The notes: generated by a model not told the origin, from the sequence alone. Counted from the first letter of the stretch, positions 1-8,592 are shown. The stretch is 64,000 nucleotides of DNA from Palsa-1392 sp036490335 (GCA_036490335.1 DASXEB010000008.1:57352-121351), one strand, 5' to 3'. A program made the numbers and translations.

Positions 1-290
1 AGCGGCTGGCTGAGCGCGTGCGCGTCGCTCTGCTCGAGCGTGACCTCGAAGATTTTTTTCCAGCCGCCGAAACGCTTGATTTGTGTTTTGACGACTTCGC
101 CGCAGAGGCAAATCGGCTGCTCGCTTTCTTCGCTCGGAAAATTCGCGAACTCGCGCCGGTCCTCGTGCCGACGCGGATAATGCCGGAGCAAATCTTCGAC
201 CGACTCAACCCCGAGCCGCCGCAGTTGCGTCAGCCGCGGTCGCGCGATCCACTCGATCTCGCCTAACGAGTCGTGAAATTGGTGCGGCAT
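1..290 (-). CDS. recG: ATP-dependent DNA helicase RecG, N-terminal part (cut by window edge)
   Basis: The reading frame opens at ATG (complement of 288-290) and stays open to base 1, giving about 96 residues. It begins MPHQFHDSLGEIEWIARP and continues with RLGVESVEDLLRHYPRRHED and then LCGEVV. This matches the start of the RecG wedge (OB-fold) domain, where a helical LGI-type segment leads into DLLxxYPRRYxDR. RecG remodels stalled forks and Holliday junctions. It starts 18 nt after the recJ stop on the same strand, so mqnE-mqnA-recJ-recG look co-transcribed. One copy of the dispersed 9-mer encodes the Ser-Leu-Gly at residues 8-10. The helicase motifs lie outside the window, so the call rests on the N-terminal domain only. 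Confidence 0.8.
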   Translation of the reverse strand, partial: MPHQFHDSLGEIEWIARPRLTQLRRLGVESVEDLLRHYPRRHEDRREFANFPSEESEQPICLCGEVVKTQIKRFGGWKKIFEVTLEQSDAHALSQP

Positions 291-308
291 CCGTTTCGAT
301 TTCCGATC

Positions 309-2039
309 TTAAATGTCGGCCGCGGCGCGAATCGCTTCGACCTGTATTTGCAAACGCATTTCGCCTTCGTACTCGTCCTGGCCGATACGAAAAGCGACGT
401 CCCATGGCGGCTCGGGCAATGGTTCTTCCGCGCCGCCGAAAAAGATCGCGCGTTGATGGCGCCCGTTTTGCCGCAGGCGCAGGACCAAATGTTTCTCCTT
501 CAAAACCTGCGGCGGAGCGACCAACTGGACGCCACGCGCGAGGAAAAGCGGCTGCGGATTTCCGTTGCCGAAAGGCTGGAGCAACTCGTGCCAGCGCAGC
601 AAATCCCAGGTCACTTCGCTCAACGGCAACTCGTGATCGAGATGGAGGCACGGCTCGAGCAGATCGTCGGTGAGCAATTCTTCGCAGGCCTTTTCAAAGG
701 CACGTGCGAAGGCCGCGAAATTTTCTTCGCGCATCGTTAGGCCGGCAGCCATTTCGTGTCCGCCAAATTTCTCCAGCCATTCGCTGCAGCGATCGAGCGC
801 CGCGACTAACGATAAGCCGGCGATGCTGCGGCCGCTTCCTTTGCCGAGGCCGTTTTCGTCGAAGCCGATAACGAAAGTCGGCCGATGATATTTTCGCGCG
901 ATCCGCGACGCGACGATGCCGAGAACGCCCAGATGCCAGCCGCGATCGCCGAGGATGAGGGCAAAACTTGTCTCCAGTTTTTCTGCGGCGACTTTTTCCT
1001 CGGCCGCGAGCACAATCTGGCGTTCGAGCGTTTGCCGCTCGCGATTTTGCGCGTCGAGTTCGGCCGCGATCGTCGCGCTCTCTTCTTCCTCGCGCGAAAG
1101 TAGGAGACGCAAAGCTCTCTCCGCCGTCGTTAGGCGACCGGCGGCGTTTAAGCGCGGACCAAGGCGAAAACCAATGTGCTCGGAATTTATCGGCGGCCGC
1201 ACGGCGGAAATATCGAGCAGTTTGCTCAAGCCTGACAATCGTCGCCGGGCGATTTCGCGCGCGCCGTGATGGACGAGGACGCGGTTCTCCGCTTCGAGCG
1301 GCACGATGTCGGCGACGGTTCCGAGCGCGACGAGATCAAGGCGACGGCGAAGGTCGAAATCCGACAGCGACGAAGTTTTGAGGAGCGCGTGACAAAGTTT
1401 AAAGACGATGCCGACGCTGCAAAGATAGGCGAACTCGTTAGGCAGATTCGCCTTCGGATTCACCAGCGCGACGCAGCGCGGCAGTTTCGCTTTCGGCTCG
1501 TGATGATCGAGGACAATCACATCGATCCCGCGCCTAACGAGTTCGTCGATCTCGGCGCACGACGAAGTTCCGCAGTCCACCGCGACGAGAAGCTGCGGTG
1601 AGTGCAACTGGCAACAGCGCTCGATCCCTTCGCTGCTCAGGCCGTAGCCCTCCTCCATCCGCGACGGCAGAAAAAGCGCGGGCGACCCGCCGTACGCGGA
1701 GAGAACTTCGTGCAGCAACGCGAGTGAAGTGAGGCCGTCGACGTCGTAGTCGCCGTAGAGAACGATCCGTTCGCGATTCGTGAGGGCGCGAAGAATGCGA
1801 TCGACCGCCGCGCGCATTTGCGGGAGCAGAAACGGGTCGCTCAATCCGCTCAGGCGCGGGCGCAGGAATGCGGCCGTCTCTTCCTCGGTTGTCAGGCCTT
1901 TGCGTCGCAGCAGTTGATCGATGCAAGGCAGATCGCAGAGCTTTTGACCCGCGATCGTTTCGGCGAGGATCCAGCGCGGCGTGCCTAGACGAGTTGGAGT
2001 GGCGAAGGAAGATTCGAGAGGAGAGTTTTTTGGAGGCAT
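309..2039 (-). CDS. recJ: single-stranded-DNA-specific 5'-3' exonuclease RecJ
   Basis: 576 residues, a normal RecJ length. The DHH phosphoesterase core is visible: LYGDYDVDGLTS (motif I), VAVDCGTS (motif II), VIVLDHHEPKA (motif III, the DHH signature) and a DHHA1-type segment with the GGHEMAAG motif, followed by a C-terminal OB-like domain. RecJ degrades 5' single strands in RecF-pathway recombination, base-excision repair and mismatch repair. The ATG start lies inside the mqnA 3' end (55-nt overlap); no better in-frame start follows close by, but the first 20 residues are poorly constrained. recG follows after 18 nt, so two recombination genes are coupled behind two menaquinone genes. Confidence 0.95.
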   Translation of the reverse strand: MPPKNSPLESSFATPTRLGTPRWILAETIAGQKLCDLPCIDQLLRRKGLTTEEETAAFLRPRLSGLSDPFLLPQMRAAVDRILRALTNRERIVLYGDYDVDGLTSLALLHEVLSAYGGSPALFLPSRMEEGYGLSSEGIERCCQLHSPQLLVAVDCGTSSCAEIDELVRRGIDVIVLDHHEPKAKLPRCVALVNPKANLPNEFAYLCSVGIVFKLCHALLKTSSLSDFDLRRRLDLVALGTVADIVPLEAENRVLVHHGAREIARRRLSGLSKLLDISAVRPPINSEHIGFRLGPRLNAAGRLTTAERALRLLLSREEEESATIAAELDAQNRERQTLERQIVLAAEEKVAAEKLETSFALILGDRGWHLGVLGIVASRIARKYHRPTFVIGFDENGLGKGSGRSIAGLSLVAALDRCSEWLEKFGGHEMAAGLTMREENFAAFARAFEKACEELLTDDLLEPCLHLDHELPLSEVTWDLLRWHELLQPFGNGNPQPLFLARGVQLVAPPQVLKEKHLVLRLRQNGRHQRAIFFGGAEEPLPEPPWDVAFRIGQDEYEGEMRLQIQVEAIRAAADI

Positions 2040-2731
2040 AACTCGGCGAATTTTTGGAATCCTTTTTTTTCCGCGACTCCAAAAGAGAAGCGCAAACAGT
2101 GGCGAAAATAAAACTCGCAGAAATCACGGCGCGCTTCCGGTTGCGCGGAAATGACGTCATCGAGATTTTGCAGATTCGTTTTGCCTAACGAGCGCAACTT
2201 TTCCGCGATCTCGGGCTTGGCCTCGTAATCTGGATGAATGAGCCAAAGCGCGTAAACGAAAGGAAGTCCGATTTGTTTTTTCCATTCCGCGCCGAGATCG
2301 AGAATCCGATAACGCTCGCCCTCTTCTTCGCGGAAACGAATCGCCTGATCGCCGATGAAAATCCGGCCGCGCTTTTCGCTGATTTCTCCTTCCTCAATCA
2401 ATTCGAACTCCTGTTCGCCTAACAAACAGCGAAGCAGATTGACCGACGTCGCCGACGCCGGATCGGTCACGACTTCGCGCAACTGCTCGACCGGGCCGCG
2501 ATGCGCGAGAATGACGCTGAAGACCGGCCCATCGGAAGCGATCGCGAGGCCGTCCACGATCGCGTAAACCGGATTGCGCAAATATTCGAAACTGGAGACG
2601 AGCGCGACGTCGAGCTCGCCGGCCGCGAGCGCGCGCGCGAGCGCGGCTGGACGATCGAAGCGGACGGCGCCCGGCCAGCCGTGAATGAGCGGTTGCGCGT
2701 TGAGATACTGGACGCAGCCGAGGCGCAACAC
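1985..2731 (-). CDS. mqnA: chorismate dehydratase MqnA (futalosine menaquinone pathway)
   Basis: Periplasmic-binding-protein-fold enzyme that removes water from chorismate to give 3-enolpyruvyl-benzoate, the first step of the futalosine route to menaquinone. The signature LGCVQYLNAQPLIHG lies at the very N-terminus, followed by GELDVALVSSFEYLRNP and VTDPASATSVNLLRCLL. I placed the start at GTG (complement of 2729-2731), one base past the mqnE stop, because the frame is open to 2872 but that extension lies wholly inside mqnE and has no family resemblance. This gives 248 residues, slightly short for the family. The end overlaps recJ, and the stop sits in a near-copy of the dispersed motif (GCCTAGACG). 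Confidence 0.9.
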   Translation of the reverse strand: MLRLGCVQYLNAQPLIHGWPGAVRFDRPAALARALAAGELDVALVSSFEYLRNPVYAIVDGLAIASDGPVFSVILAHRGPVEQLREVVTDPASATSVNLLRCLLGEQEFELIEEGEISEKRGRIFIGDQAIRFREEEGERYRILDLGAEWKKQIGLPFVYALWLIHPDYEAKPEIAEKLRSLGKTNLQNLDDVISAQPEARRDFCEFYFRHCLRFSFGVAEKKGFQKFAELCLQKTLLSNLPSPLQLV

Positions 2732-2732
2732 C

Positions 2733-3884
2733 TCAGGCGCAGATGAGTTCGTCAGGCGCGTGCCGCGTGTCGTTAGGCAAAGCGACCGCGGCTTTCGGCA
2801 GATGATTGTAAAAACTGTCGCGCTGCACCGGTTCGCGGCCGGCCGCGCGGATGGCGTGCCGCAACGATTCAACGGTTTGCTCCTGCGGGGTGGTCGCGCC
2901 AGCCATGTGGAAAATTTTTTCTTCCATGATCGTGCCGTGCAAATCGTCCACGCCGAAGCTGAGCGAAATCTGCGCGAGCGGCAGGCCCATGCTCACCCAA
3001 TAGGCGGTCAGGTGTTCGATGTTGTCGAGATAAATGCGGCTGACGGCGAGATTGCGCAGTTGCTCGAACGCGGTCGCGGGCTGGATGTGCGCGAGGATGG
3101 TCGTCTGCGGCTCGAAGGCAAATGGAACGAAACCGGTGAAGCCGCGCGTTTCATCCTGGAGCTCGCGCAACTGCCGCAAATGATCGACGCGCTGTTCATC
3201 CGTCTCGATGTGGCCGTAAAGCATCGTGCAGGTGCTGCGGCCGCTCATCTTGTGCCAGGTGCGATGGACTTCGAGCCACTCGGCGGCGTTCTCTTTGCCG
3301 CGGCAGATTTCGTCGCGCACTGCCGGATCGAAAATTTCCGCGCCCGCGCCGGTCAGCGCGTCGAGCCCGGCGGAGCGCAACTGGGCCAGCGTGTCGGCAA
3401 TCGAAGTTTTGAAAATGCGTTTGGCGAGATGGCGAATTTCGATCGCGGTGAAAGCTTTGATCTGAAGATCGGGATCGAGCGCGCGCAATTGCCTAACGAC
3501 TTCGAGATACCAATCCTTGCCTAACGACGGATGCAAGCCGCCAACCATGTGCACTTCGGTGATGCCGGCGGCGAGCGCCAGACGCACGGTCGCGACGATT
3601 TCCTCAATCGACATCTCGAAGGCGTGGGCGTCGCGCTTTTTCGCGGCGAAAGCGCAGAACTGGCAGGAGAGAACGCAAATGTTCGAGTAGTTGATGTAGC
3701 GATTGAGGATGTAGGTCGCGACGTTTCCGTTTTTGCGTTCGCGGACCGTGTTCGCGAGGACGCCGAGCGCGTTGAGATCGTGCGAACGATAGAGCTGGAG
3801 CGCGTCCGCGTCGGAGATGCGAGCGTTCGCTTCGATCTTCTCCGCGATCTTGCGGAGCGGCGGCGGAATCAGGGCTAATTTCAT
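2733..3884 (-). CDS. mqnE: aminodeoxyfutalosine synthase MqnE, radical SAM
   Basis: 383 residues. The radical-SAM cysteine triad is at ICVLSCQFCAF (C-x3-C-x2-C), followed by EVHMVGGLHPSL, IKAFTAIEIRHLA, GAGAEIFDPAVRDEIC, MLYGHIETDEQRVDH and LRELQDETRGF. These are MqnE features rather than those of the paralogue MqnC, mainly the GGLHP, GGAEIF-type and MLYGHIET blocks. The enzyme joins 3-enolpyruvyl-benzoate, the MqnA product, to the adenosine part of SAM. Its 3' end touches the mqnA start, so two consecutive enzymes of the pathway are translationally coupled. MqnB, MqnC and MqnD are not in the window. About 200 nt separate it from the upstream secretin gene. Confidence 0.93.
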   Translation of the reverse strand: MKLALIPPPLRKIAEKIEANARISDADALQLYRSHDLNALGVLANTVRERKNGNVATYILNRYINYSNICVLSCQFCAFAAKKRDAHAFEMSIEEIVATVRLALAAGITEVHMVGGLHPSLGKDWYLEVVRQLRALDPDLQIKAFTAIEIRHLAKRIFKTSIADTLAQLRSAGLDALTGAGAEIFDPAVRDEICRGKENAAEWLEVHRTWHKMSGRSTCTMLYGHIETDEQRVDHLRQLRELQDETRGFTGFVPFAFEPQTTILAHIQPATAFEQLRNLAVSRIYLDNIEHLTAYWVSMGLPLAQISLSFGVDDLHGTIMEEKIFHMAGATTPQEQTVESLRHAIRAAGREPVQRDSFYNHLPKAAVALPNDTRHAPDELICA

Positions 3885-4088
3885 CGCGGACTTTGGCTGG
3901 GGAAAAACAAGCGTTTATGATGCACAGCGCCTATTGTTCGCGCAAGCGTTACCAAGCGGATGCGCGAATGGTCGCGAGCGGGGCGAAAAGCGCGCTTTTC
4001 CTTCCCGCCCGGCGTTGCAAAAAATTCAAGGGAGCGAACGCCCCTCGACGTCCGCCCCCTCTCAACCCCACAACCTACATTCGTTAGG

Positions 4089-5954
4089 CTACTGATCGCG
4101 CTCGTTCGCCGTGCTCATGTAGCGCAGCTTGTCCGGCGGCGGCGGGACGCCGGGTTTTGGATAATCCGCCGCGACCTCGCGATCGCTCGTCGGCACGAGG
4201 CGCACGGCGCCGCGGGCGTTGTTTCGCCAGCCGTTTGGATCGGCGTATTCGTCGCCGCTGTTATGCAAACCGCTGACCTGATCTTCGAGACCGGTGCCGT
4301 AGCCTTGCTGCAAAATTGTCGGCGTGACAAAAACGAGGAGGTTGCGTTTTACCCGCGCGTTGACGTGCTGTTGAAAAAGATAACCGAGCACCGGGACGTC
4401 GCCGAGCACCGGCACTTTCGCGCGGTCCTTGCTCACTTCATCCTGAAGCAGGCCGCCGATCGCGAGCGTGTCGCCGCTTTTGATAAGCACGTTTGATTCG
4501 AGCGAGCGCGTGTCGATGATCGGGCTGAGGATGGGCGCGCCACCCGGCGGCGTGAAGGATTGATCGCCGACCTTGTTGCTGATGACCGGCTTCACGCTCA
4601 GCGTGACGAAATCGTCTTTGTTCACCGACGGCCGCACTTCGAGCGTGTTGCCGTATTTCTTATCCTGGAATCCGCTGAAGACTGATTGCGCCGTCTGCTC
4701 GTTGAACGTCTGCTGCGGCACCGGCTGCGCGCGCGTGATCTCGATCGTCGCCTTCATGTTGTCGGCCGTGACGATGCGCGGGTTGGCGAGAAATTCCGCG
4801 TCCGAATCTTCGTTCAGGAGTTGCAGCGTGAGCGACATCTGCGGGACGGAAAGGATCGCGAACTGCCCGCCGATCGCTTTCAACGCCGTGTCGTAAAGAA
4901 AATCCGTCGGCGTGAACGCGCCGTTGGTCGTCGTCACCGTCGGCAATGTTCCCGGGGCGACGCTGGTCGTGATCGCGCCGGTCGTCGGGTTGGTCGACTG
5001 GAGAATTGTGTTTGTGCCAGGCACGGGCGCGCCGAAACGCACGGTCTGCGGATTGGTCGAGCCGCCGAAAACGCCGCCCCAGTTGATGCCGTAACTCTGC
5101 CGCGGATTCGCCGTCACTTCGACGAGTCGCGCTTCGATCATGACCTGCTTGGTCGGCTTGTCGATTTGCACGAGCAGCTTCCGGATGTTGTCGATGTTGC
5201 TCTGATTTTCACGATAGAAAATCGTGTTCGTGCGCTCATCGATCTGCGACGGCTGTTTGCTCAGAAGCTGCACGTCGAGGAGCGGCTTCACATCTTTCGC
5301 GATGCTGTAGCTGAATTGGTAACTGCCGCTTTCGGTCGGCTCGGCTGTGCGCTCGGCCGCGGTCTTGATGTAATAAACGTTGTCGATCTGATCCATGAAA
5401 AGGTTCTTCGCCTTCACGATGATTTTGATCGCCTGCAGCGCGGTCACGTCTTCGAGTCGCATCGTCACCGTGCCGGAAGAAGCGGCCGCGGCGTCGCTCA
5501 CGACGATGTTGATTTTCGCCTGGCGCGCGAGCAATCGCAGCACCTGGCCGACCTCGTCGCCCTGAAATTCGCGCACGCCGACGCCGCCGCCTTCGGTCGA
5601 GGATTGAAAATCCGTCGAGCCGGCGGAAGCGGAAGTTCCCGATTGCGCAGGAACGGTTGTGCCGTTGCTCGCGACCATCGGCGCGGCGCTCGCGGAGACC
5701 GCGGGCGTGCTGCTGATCACGGGATTGTTTGGCGCGCTCGAAGCCTGCACCATGGTCATGGGCGCGAGATCCGAATTGTGTGTCGCCGGTGTCGCGGTGG
5801 CGCTCGCGGCCGGCGAGCTGGTCGTCGCCGCGATCGCAGGCGATGCGGTTGCGGCCGGTGAAGACGCCGTCGCGGCGTCCTGCGCGAACGTTTTGGCCGC
5901 GGCCATCAAGGCGATGGCGAGCGCGGAGATGAATGTTTTTGTGGTAGTTGACAT
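4089..5954 (-). CDS. secretin of the type II/III secretion or type IV pilus superfamily
   Basis: About 621 residues from the ATG at 5952-5954. A frame-open start at 5996 adds 14 residues without signal character, while MSTTTKTFISALAIALM begins a standard signal peptide ending near TFAQ. An Ala/Ser/Thr/Pro-rich linker of about 100 residues follows. Next comes an STN/N0-like domain (VLRLLARQAKINIVVSD to VTALQAIKIIV), then a ring-forming N domain with QVMIEARLVEV. The C-terminal secretin barrel carries the family motif VPVLGDVPVLGYLFQ. It would form a gated outer-membrane channel. No pilot or inner-membrane partner is adjacent; a pilin-like gene lies 21 kb away. Whether it serves secretion, pili or DNA uptake cannot be decided here. 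Confidence 0.88.
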   Translation of the reverse strand: MSTTTKTFISALAIALMAAAKTFAQDAATASSPAATASPAIAATTSSPAASATATPATHNSDLAPMTMVQASSAPNNPVISSTPAVSASAAPMVASNGTTVPAQSGTSASAGSTDFQSSTEGGGVGVREFQGDEVGQVLRLLARQAKINIVVSDAAAASSGTVTMRLEDVTALQAIKIIVKAKNLFMDQIDNVYYIKTAAERTAEPTESGSYQFSYSIAKDVKPLLDVQLLSKQPSQIDERTNTIFYRENQSNIDNIRKLLVQIDKPTKQVMIEARLVEVTANPRQSYGINWGGVFGGSTNPQTVRFGAPVPGTNTILQSTNPTTGAITTSVAPGTLPTVTTTNGAFTPTDFLYDTALKAIGGQFAILSVPQMSLTLQLLNEDSDAEFLANPRIVTADNMKATIEITRAQPVPQQTFNEQTAQSVFSGFQDKKYGNTLEVRPSVNKDDFVTLSVKPVISNKVGDQSFTPPGGAPILSPIIDTRSLESNVLIKSGDTLAIGGLLQDEVSKDRAKVPVLGDVPVLGYLFQQHVNARVKRNLLVFVTPTILQQGYGTGLEDQVSGLHNSGDEYADPNGWRNNARGAVRLVPTSDREVAADYPKPGVPPPPDKLRYMSTANERDQ

Positions 5955-6143
5955 AATGTATGAAGCCAAGGGTTTTCGACTGCGATTCACCTCCAAAGCA
6001 GGAACCAGACCACCCCAAAAAACTTTCCGAAAAGTTTTTCCAAACGCGGACGGCAGCGTGCCGACTCGTTAGGCGAAAAGCGCGCTGACCGGCGAAGGCT
6101 TGCCTAACGAAAAGAGAGAATTGCCGACGCCTGCGGCAGTTCG

Positions 6144-6914
6144 TTAAGCAGCGTCGGCGAAACCAAGCGCCGGCTTGCTGAAATCAGCCACCGGCATTTG
6201 CCTAACGAGCCGCACAATCCCGTCCTGCCATTTACGGCTGATCTCCTGCAGATAGGGATCGTTCTGCTCCAGCCGCGTGCGCATTTTTACCTGCAGTGAA
6301 TCGGTCTTGTAACAAAAAATATCGATCGGCGGACCGACCGATACGTTGCTCTTCATCGTCGCATCGAGCGAGATGATGCCGAACTTCATCGCGTCCATCA
6401 GCGTGCTGTCGTAGCTGAATCCGCGATCGAGAATGGGCTTGCCGTATTTCGTTTCGCCGATCTGAAGAAACGGACTGTCCGGGCTCGCGTGAATGCTGTT
6501 TCCCTGCGGATAAATCAGGTGCACTTCCGGCGGCAGACCGGCGATCTGGCCGCCGATGATGAGATGAATGTTGAAGTTGAAACCGTCGGCCTCGAGCGCG
6601 CTCCGGTCGCGCTGTTCGACTTCGCGAACTTTCGAGCCAACATAACGAACGGTCTCGTAAATCGTCCCGCGATTGAGAAGATGCTTCCGCGCCGGATGAC
6701 TTTCGTTCAGATGGAGATCGTCATCGATTAACGCGAGCGTCGCCTGCGAGAGCGACAAATTTCCCGAGCTCATGATGCAGATCACTCGCTCGCCCGGTTT
6801 TTCGAATATGCGCATTTTCGAGCGCACACTGATGTTATCCATCCCCGCGCTCGTGCGCGAATCGGAGAGAAAGACCGCGCCCTTGCGGCAAAGCATCCCG
6901 AGGCAATACGTCAT
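6144..6914 (-). CDS. Anbu-type proteasome-like peptidase
   Basis: 256 residues starting MTYCLGMLCRKG. Removing Met1 would expose Thr2, the Ntn-hydrolase nucleophile position of the Anbu (ancestral beta-subunit-like) family. Family blocks include VFLSDSRTSAGMDNIS, RIFEKPGERVICIMSSGNL, IYPQGNSIHASPDSPFLQIG and YGKPILDR. The frame extends to 7061 upstream, but that part is shadow of the neighbouring gene; the ATG at 6912-6914 gives the conserved N-terminus. Its ATG overlaps the TGA of the upstream membrane-protein gene (ATGA), implying coupling. The stop is a one-mismatch copy of the dispersed 9-mer (GCTTAACGA). Substrates of Anbu are not well established. The usual ATP-grasp, transglutaminase-like and alpha-E neighbours are not seen. 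Confidence 0.88.
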   Translation of the reverse strand: MTYCLGMLCRKGAVFLSDSRTSAGMDNISVRSKMRIFEKPGERVICIMSSGNLSLSQATLALIDDDLHLNESHPARKHLLNRGTIYETVRYVGSKVREVEQRDRSALEADGFNFNIHLIIGGQIAGLPPEVHLIYPQGNSIHASPDSPFLQIGETKYGKPILDRGFSYDSTLMDAMKFGIISLDATMKSNVSVGPPIDIFCYKTDSLQVKMRTRLEQNDPYLQEISRKWQDGIVRLVRQMPVADFSKPALGFADAA

Positions 6915-7342
6915 CGCTCGCCCGGTTCGCTGCTCCCGACAACGCGGCCGCGCACCCGCCGCATCCGCGTGTGATGCGTCAGCGGATAAACGCGACCGTC
7001 GCTTCCGCGAAAGAACGCGCTCAGCGCCCAGCTCACGATGCTGATTAAAATCGATCCCCAAAACGCGCTCCCAAAATGATCGACGTGAAAGCCGCGCACG
7101 AGATCGTTCATGAGCAGGAGCATGAGACCGTTCACGACGAAGATGAAAATCCCGAGCGTGAGAATAATCAGCGGCGCCATGAGCAGGAGCAAAATTGGCC
7201 GCAGAAACGCGTTCAAAATTCCGAGGAGCAACGCTGCGCAGACGAGCGCGTTGATACTGTCGTAGCTAATCCCTTTGACGACCGAGGCCGCGACCATGAC
7301 CGCGATCGTGGTGATCGCCCAGCGAAAAAGAAAGTGCCTCAT
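6911..7342 (-). CDS. small four-helix membrane protein, phage-holin superfamily IV-like (PF04020 type)
   Basis: 143 residues from the ATG at 7340-7342; an open extension to 7624 is shadow of the opposite-strand gene. About four hydrophobic helices are visible: FLFRWAITTIAVMVAASVV, INALVCAALLLGILNAFL, LLLLMAPLIILTLGIFIFVV and FWGSILISIVSWALSAFF. The LGxxNAxxRP and VNGLMLLL blocks are typical of the PF04020 family, annotated as holin-like although most members are chromosomal and of unknown function. A basic C-terminal tail (MRRVRGRVVG) follows. The stop codon overlaps the Anbu start by ATGA, so the two are one transcription unit. Confidence 0.82.
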   Translation of the reverse strand: MRHFLFRWAITTIAVMVAASVVKGISYDSINALVCAALLLGILNAFLRPILLLLMAPLIILTLGIFIFVVNGLMLLLMNDLVRGFHVDHFGSAFWGSILISIVSWALSAFFRGSDGRVYPLTHHTRMRRVRGRVVGSSEPGER

Positions 7343-7443
7343 CGTTAGGTTGCCTGTGTGCCGGATGAGCCGCTTTCGTGCCGTTTCCGCTTGCGAAGCC
7401 GCGCTCTGCGCGTAAAGGCTTGGCCGGAGAAAAGGAAAAGTAA

Positions 7444-7827
7444 ATGGCGAAAACCTCAAAAAAATCGATGGGCGCCCCGCCGGACGCCGCCTCGACGGCG
7501 GAGCCGATCGACGCCGCGCAAAACGGAAGCAGCGAACAAAACCGCGAGAATAACGACGCGCCCAAAGCCGGCGCGGCGAACGCAAAACCTTCACGCAAAC
7601 GCGCGACCAGCGCGCGCAAATCAACCGCCGCCGGAAGCGCGCCGCGCAAGCCCTCGACCCGAAAAAAACCCGCGCCGGCCGAGACTGCGGTCTCGGAGGA
7701 CGACATTCGTCTTCGCGCCTACTACCTCGCCGAACAAAGAATTCGCGACGGACTCGCGGGCGATTCGCACGCCGACTGGCTCGAAGCGCGCCGCCAATTG
7801 CTCGCCGAAGCCGCCGGTCGCGCCTAA
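7444..7827 (+). CDS. DUF2934 protein with histone-H1-like Ala/Lys/Arg N-terminus
   Basis: 127 residues. Residues 1-85 are low-complexity Ala, Lys, Arg, Ser and Pro (for example RKRATSARKSTAAGS), like bacterial histone-H1-type or intrinsically disordered DNA-binding tails. Residues about 88-125 (DDIRLRAYYLAEQRIRDG to DWLEARRQLL) match the short DUF2934 motif of Ile, Arg-Ala-Tyr, a Gly turn and a Trp-Leu-x-Ala-Glu-like end. The function of DUF2934 is unknown. It is transcribed away from the holin-like/Anbu pair. Its TAA stop is part of an exact GCCTAACGA copy (7822-7830), and a second copy follows at 7842. Confidence 0.75.
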   Translation: MAKTSKKSMGAPPDAASTAEPIDAAQNGSSEQNRENNDAPKAGAANAKPSRKRATSARKSTAAGSAPRKPSTRKKPAPAETAVSEDDIRLRAYYLAEQRIRDGLAGDSHADWLEARRQLLAEAAGRA

Positions 7828-7876
7828 CGAAAAGCGTTGTTGCCTAACGACCGCAAAAGGCCGCGACTCGTCAGGC
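7822..7876. repeat. cluster of dispersed 9-mer copies between convergent genes
   Basis: Two exact GCCTAACGA copies (7822-7830, 7842-7850) are followed by a one-mismatch copy in the opposite sense, TCGTCAGGC (7868-7876). The first supplies the TAA stop of the DUF2934 gene. The last supplies the TGA stop of the convergent response regulator. The set can pair as an inverted repeat in the short gap between two convergent genes. Confidence 0.8.
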
Positions 7877-8278
7877 GACCATCGCCTTGTCGGGCAGACA
7901 AACCTTCACCTTTTCCAAAAGCCGATTGATCGTGAACGGCTTCGGCAGAAAGCCGCAGACCCGGGCTTCCTTCAGCAGCTCCTGCGCGCGCTCGTCGCCA
8001 CCCTGGCCGGAGACCAGCAGCAGCGGCGGCATCGTCCGCGCCGGTTTCGCGTTCTCGTAGACTTTCAGGATCAGTTGAAAAAGCAGCGCGCCGTCGATCA
8101 GCGGCATCGAAAAATCGAAGATCATCAGGTCGTAATTTTTCTTCAGCGCGAGCTCGAACGCGTGCTCTGGTTTCGGTGTTGTATCGACCTCGCAACGCAA
8201 GAAATTTTGCAACGCCTCGCGCATGATCCGCAACACCGCCGCATCGTCATCCACGACCAAAACCCTTTTCTCAGCCAT
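7871..8278 (-). CDS. stand-alone response-regulator receiver (CheY-like) protein
   Basis: 135 residues from the ATG at 8276-8278 (MAEKRVLVVDDDAAVLRIM). The acidic pocket VVDDD, the phospho-acceptor Asp in LMIFDFSMP, the conserved Ser in LLLVSGQG and the Lys in GFLPKPF are all present. There is no output domain, so it would act by protein contact or in a phosphorelay. No kinase is adjacent; the nearest histidine kinase in the window, at 28-29 kb, has its own regulator. The TGA stop lies in a one-mismatch copy of the dispersed motif. Confidence 0.9.
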   Translation of the reverse strand: MAEKRVLVVDDDAAVLRIMREALQNFLRCEVDTTPKPEHAFELALKKNYDLMIFDFSMPLIDGALLFQLILKVYENAKPARTMPPLLLVSGQGGDERAQELLKEARVCGFLPKPFTINRLLEKVKVCLPDKAMVA

Positions 8279-8345
8279 TTTGGCAGGCTTGCGCAAAACA
8301 CGCGCGGGATACAAGCTTTAGTTCGCGTCCTCGTGGATTTTTTTT

Positions 8346-8576
8346 GTGTCGCCAGAAAACGAACTTGCCGCCGCTCTCCGGCAACGCCGTGCGCTCATCG
8401 CGGACCAAAGCAGCCGTCGCGATCCCGAGCGACATGTCGCGAGTTTGCGCGCGGTTTCGGAGAGGATCGAAAAGTTAGCCGCCGAATTGTCGGAGCCGGT
8501 CGATCCACAACTCGCGCACTTCCTCGCGCGCTGCAGTTACGACAAGGCGCTCGCCTTTCTCGAAGGCGCTCGTTAG
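8346..8576 (+). CDS. small conserved-looking hypothetical protein, 76 residues
   Basis: Starts at GTG (8346-8348) and reads MSPENELAAALRQRRALI to the end KALAFLEGAR. It is predicted to be helical and charged, with no membrane segment, no cysteine cluster and no family I recognise. It lies between the divergent response regulator and the convergent rpsD. The TAG stop is inside an exact TCGTTAGGC copy (8570-8578) that pairs with another copy giving the rpsD stop. Coding status is supported by length, composition and exact packing between neighbours, not by homology. Confidence 0.5.
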   Translation: MSPENELAAALRQRRALIADQSSRRDPERHVASLRAVSERIEKLAAELSEPVDPQLAHFLARCSYDKALAFLEGAR

Positions 8577-8592
8577 GCAAATCGCCTAACGA
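8570..8592. terminator. perfect inverted pair of the 9-mer between two convergent genes
   Basis: TCGTTAGGC (8570-8578), a 5-nt loop AAATC, then GCCTAACGA (8584-8592) make a perfect 9-bp stem. The left arm contains the TAG stop of the 76-residue gene and the right arm contains the stop of rpsD. The position at the meeting point of convergent genes suggests a bidirectional terminator, as inverted uptake sequences do in Neisseria. There is no long T-run. Confidence 0.55.

Noticed and set aside
18..740. Plus-strand frames at 18-266 and 273-740
   Set aside because: They are shadows of recG and recJ on the minus strand, whose proteins are recognisable.
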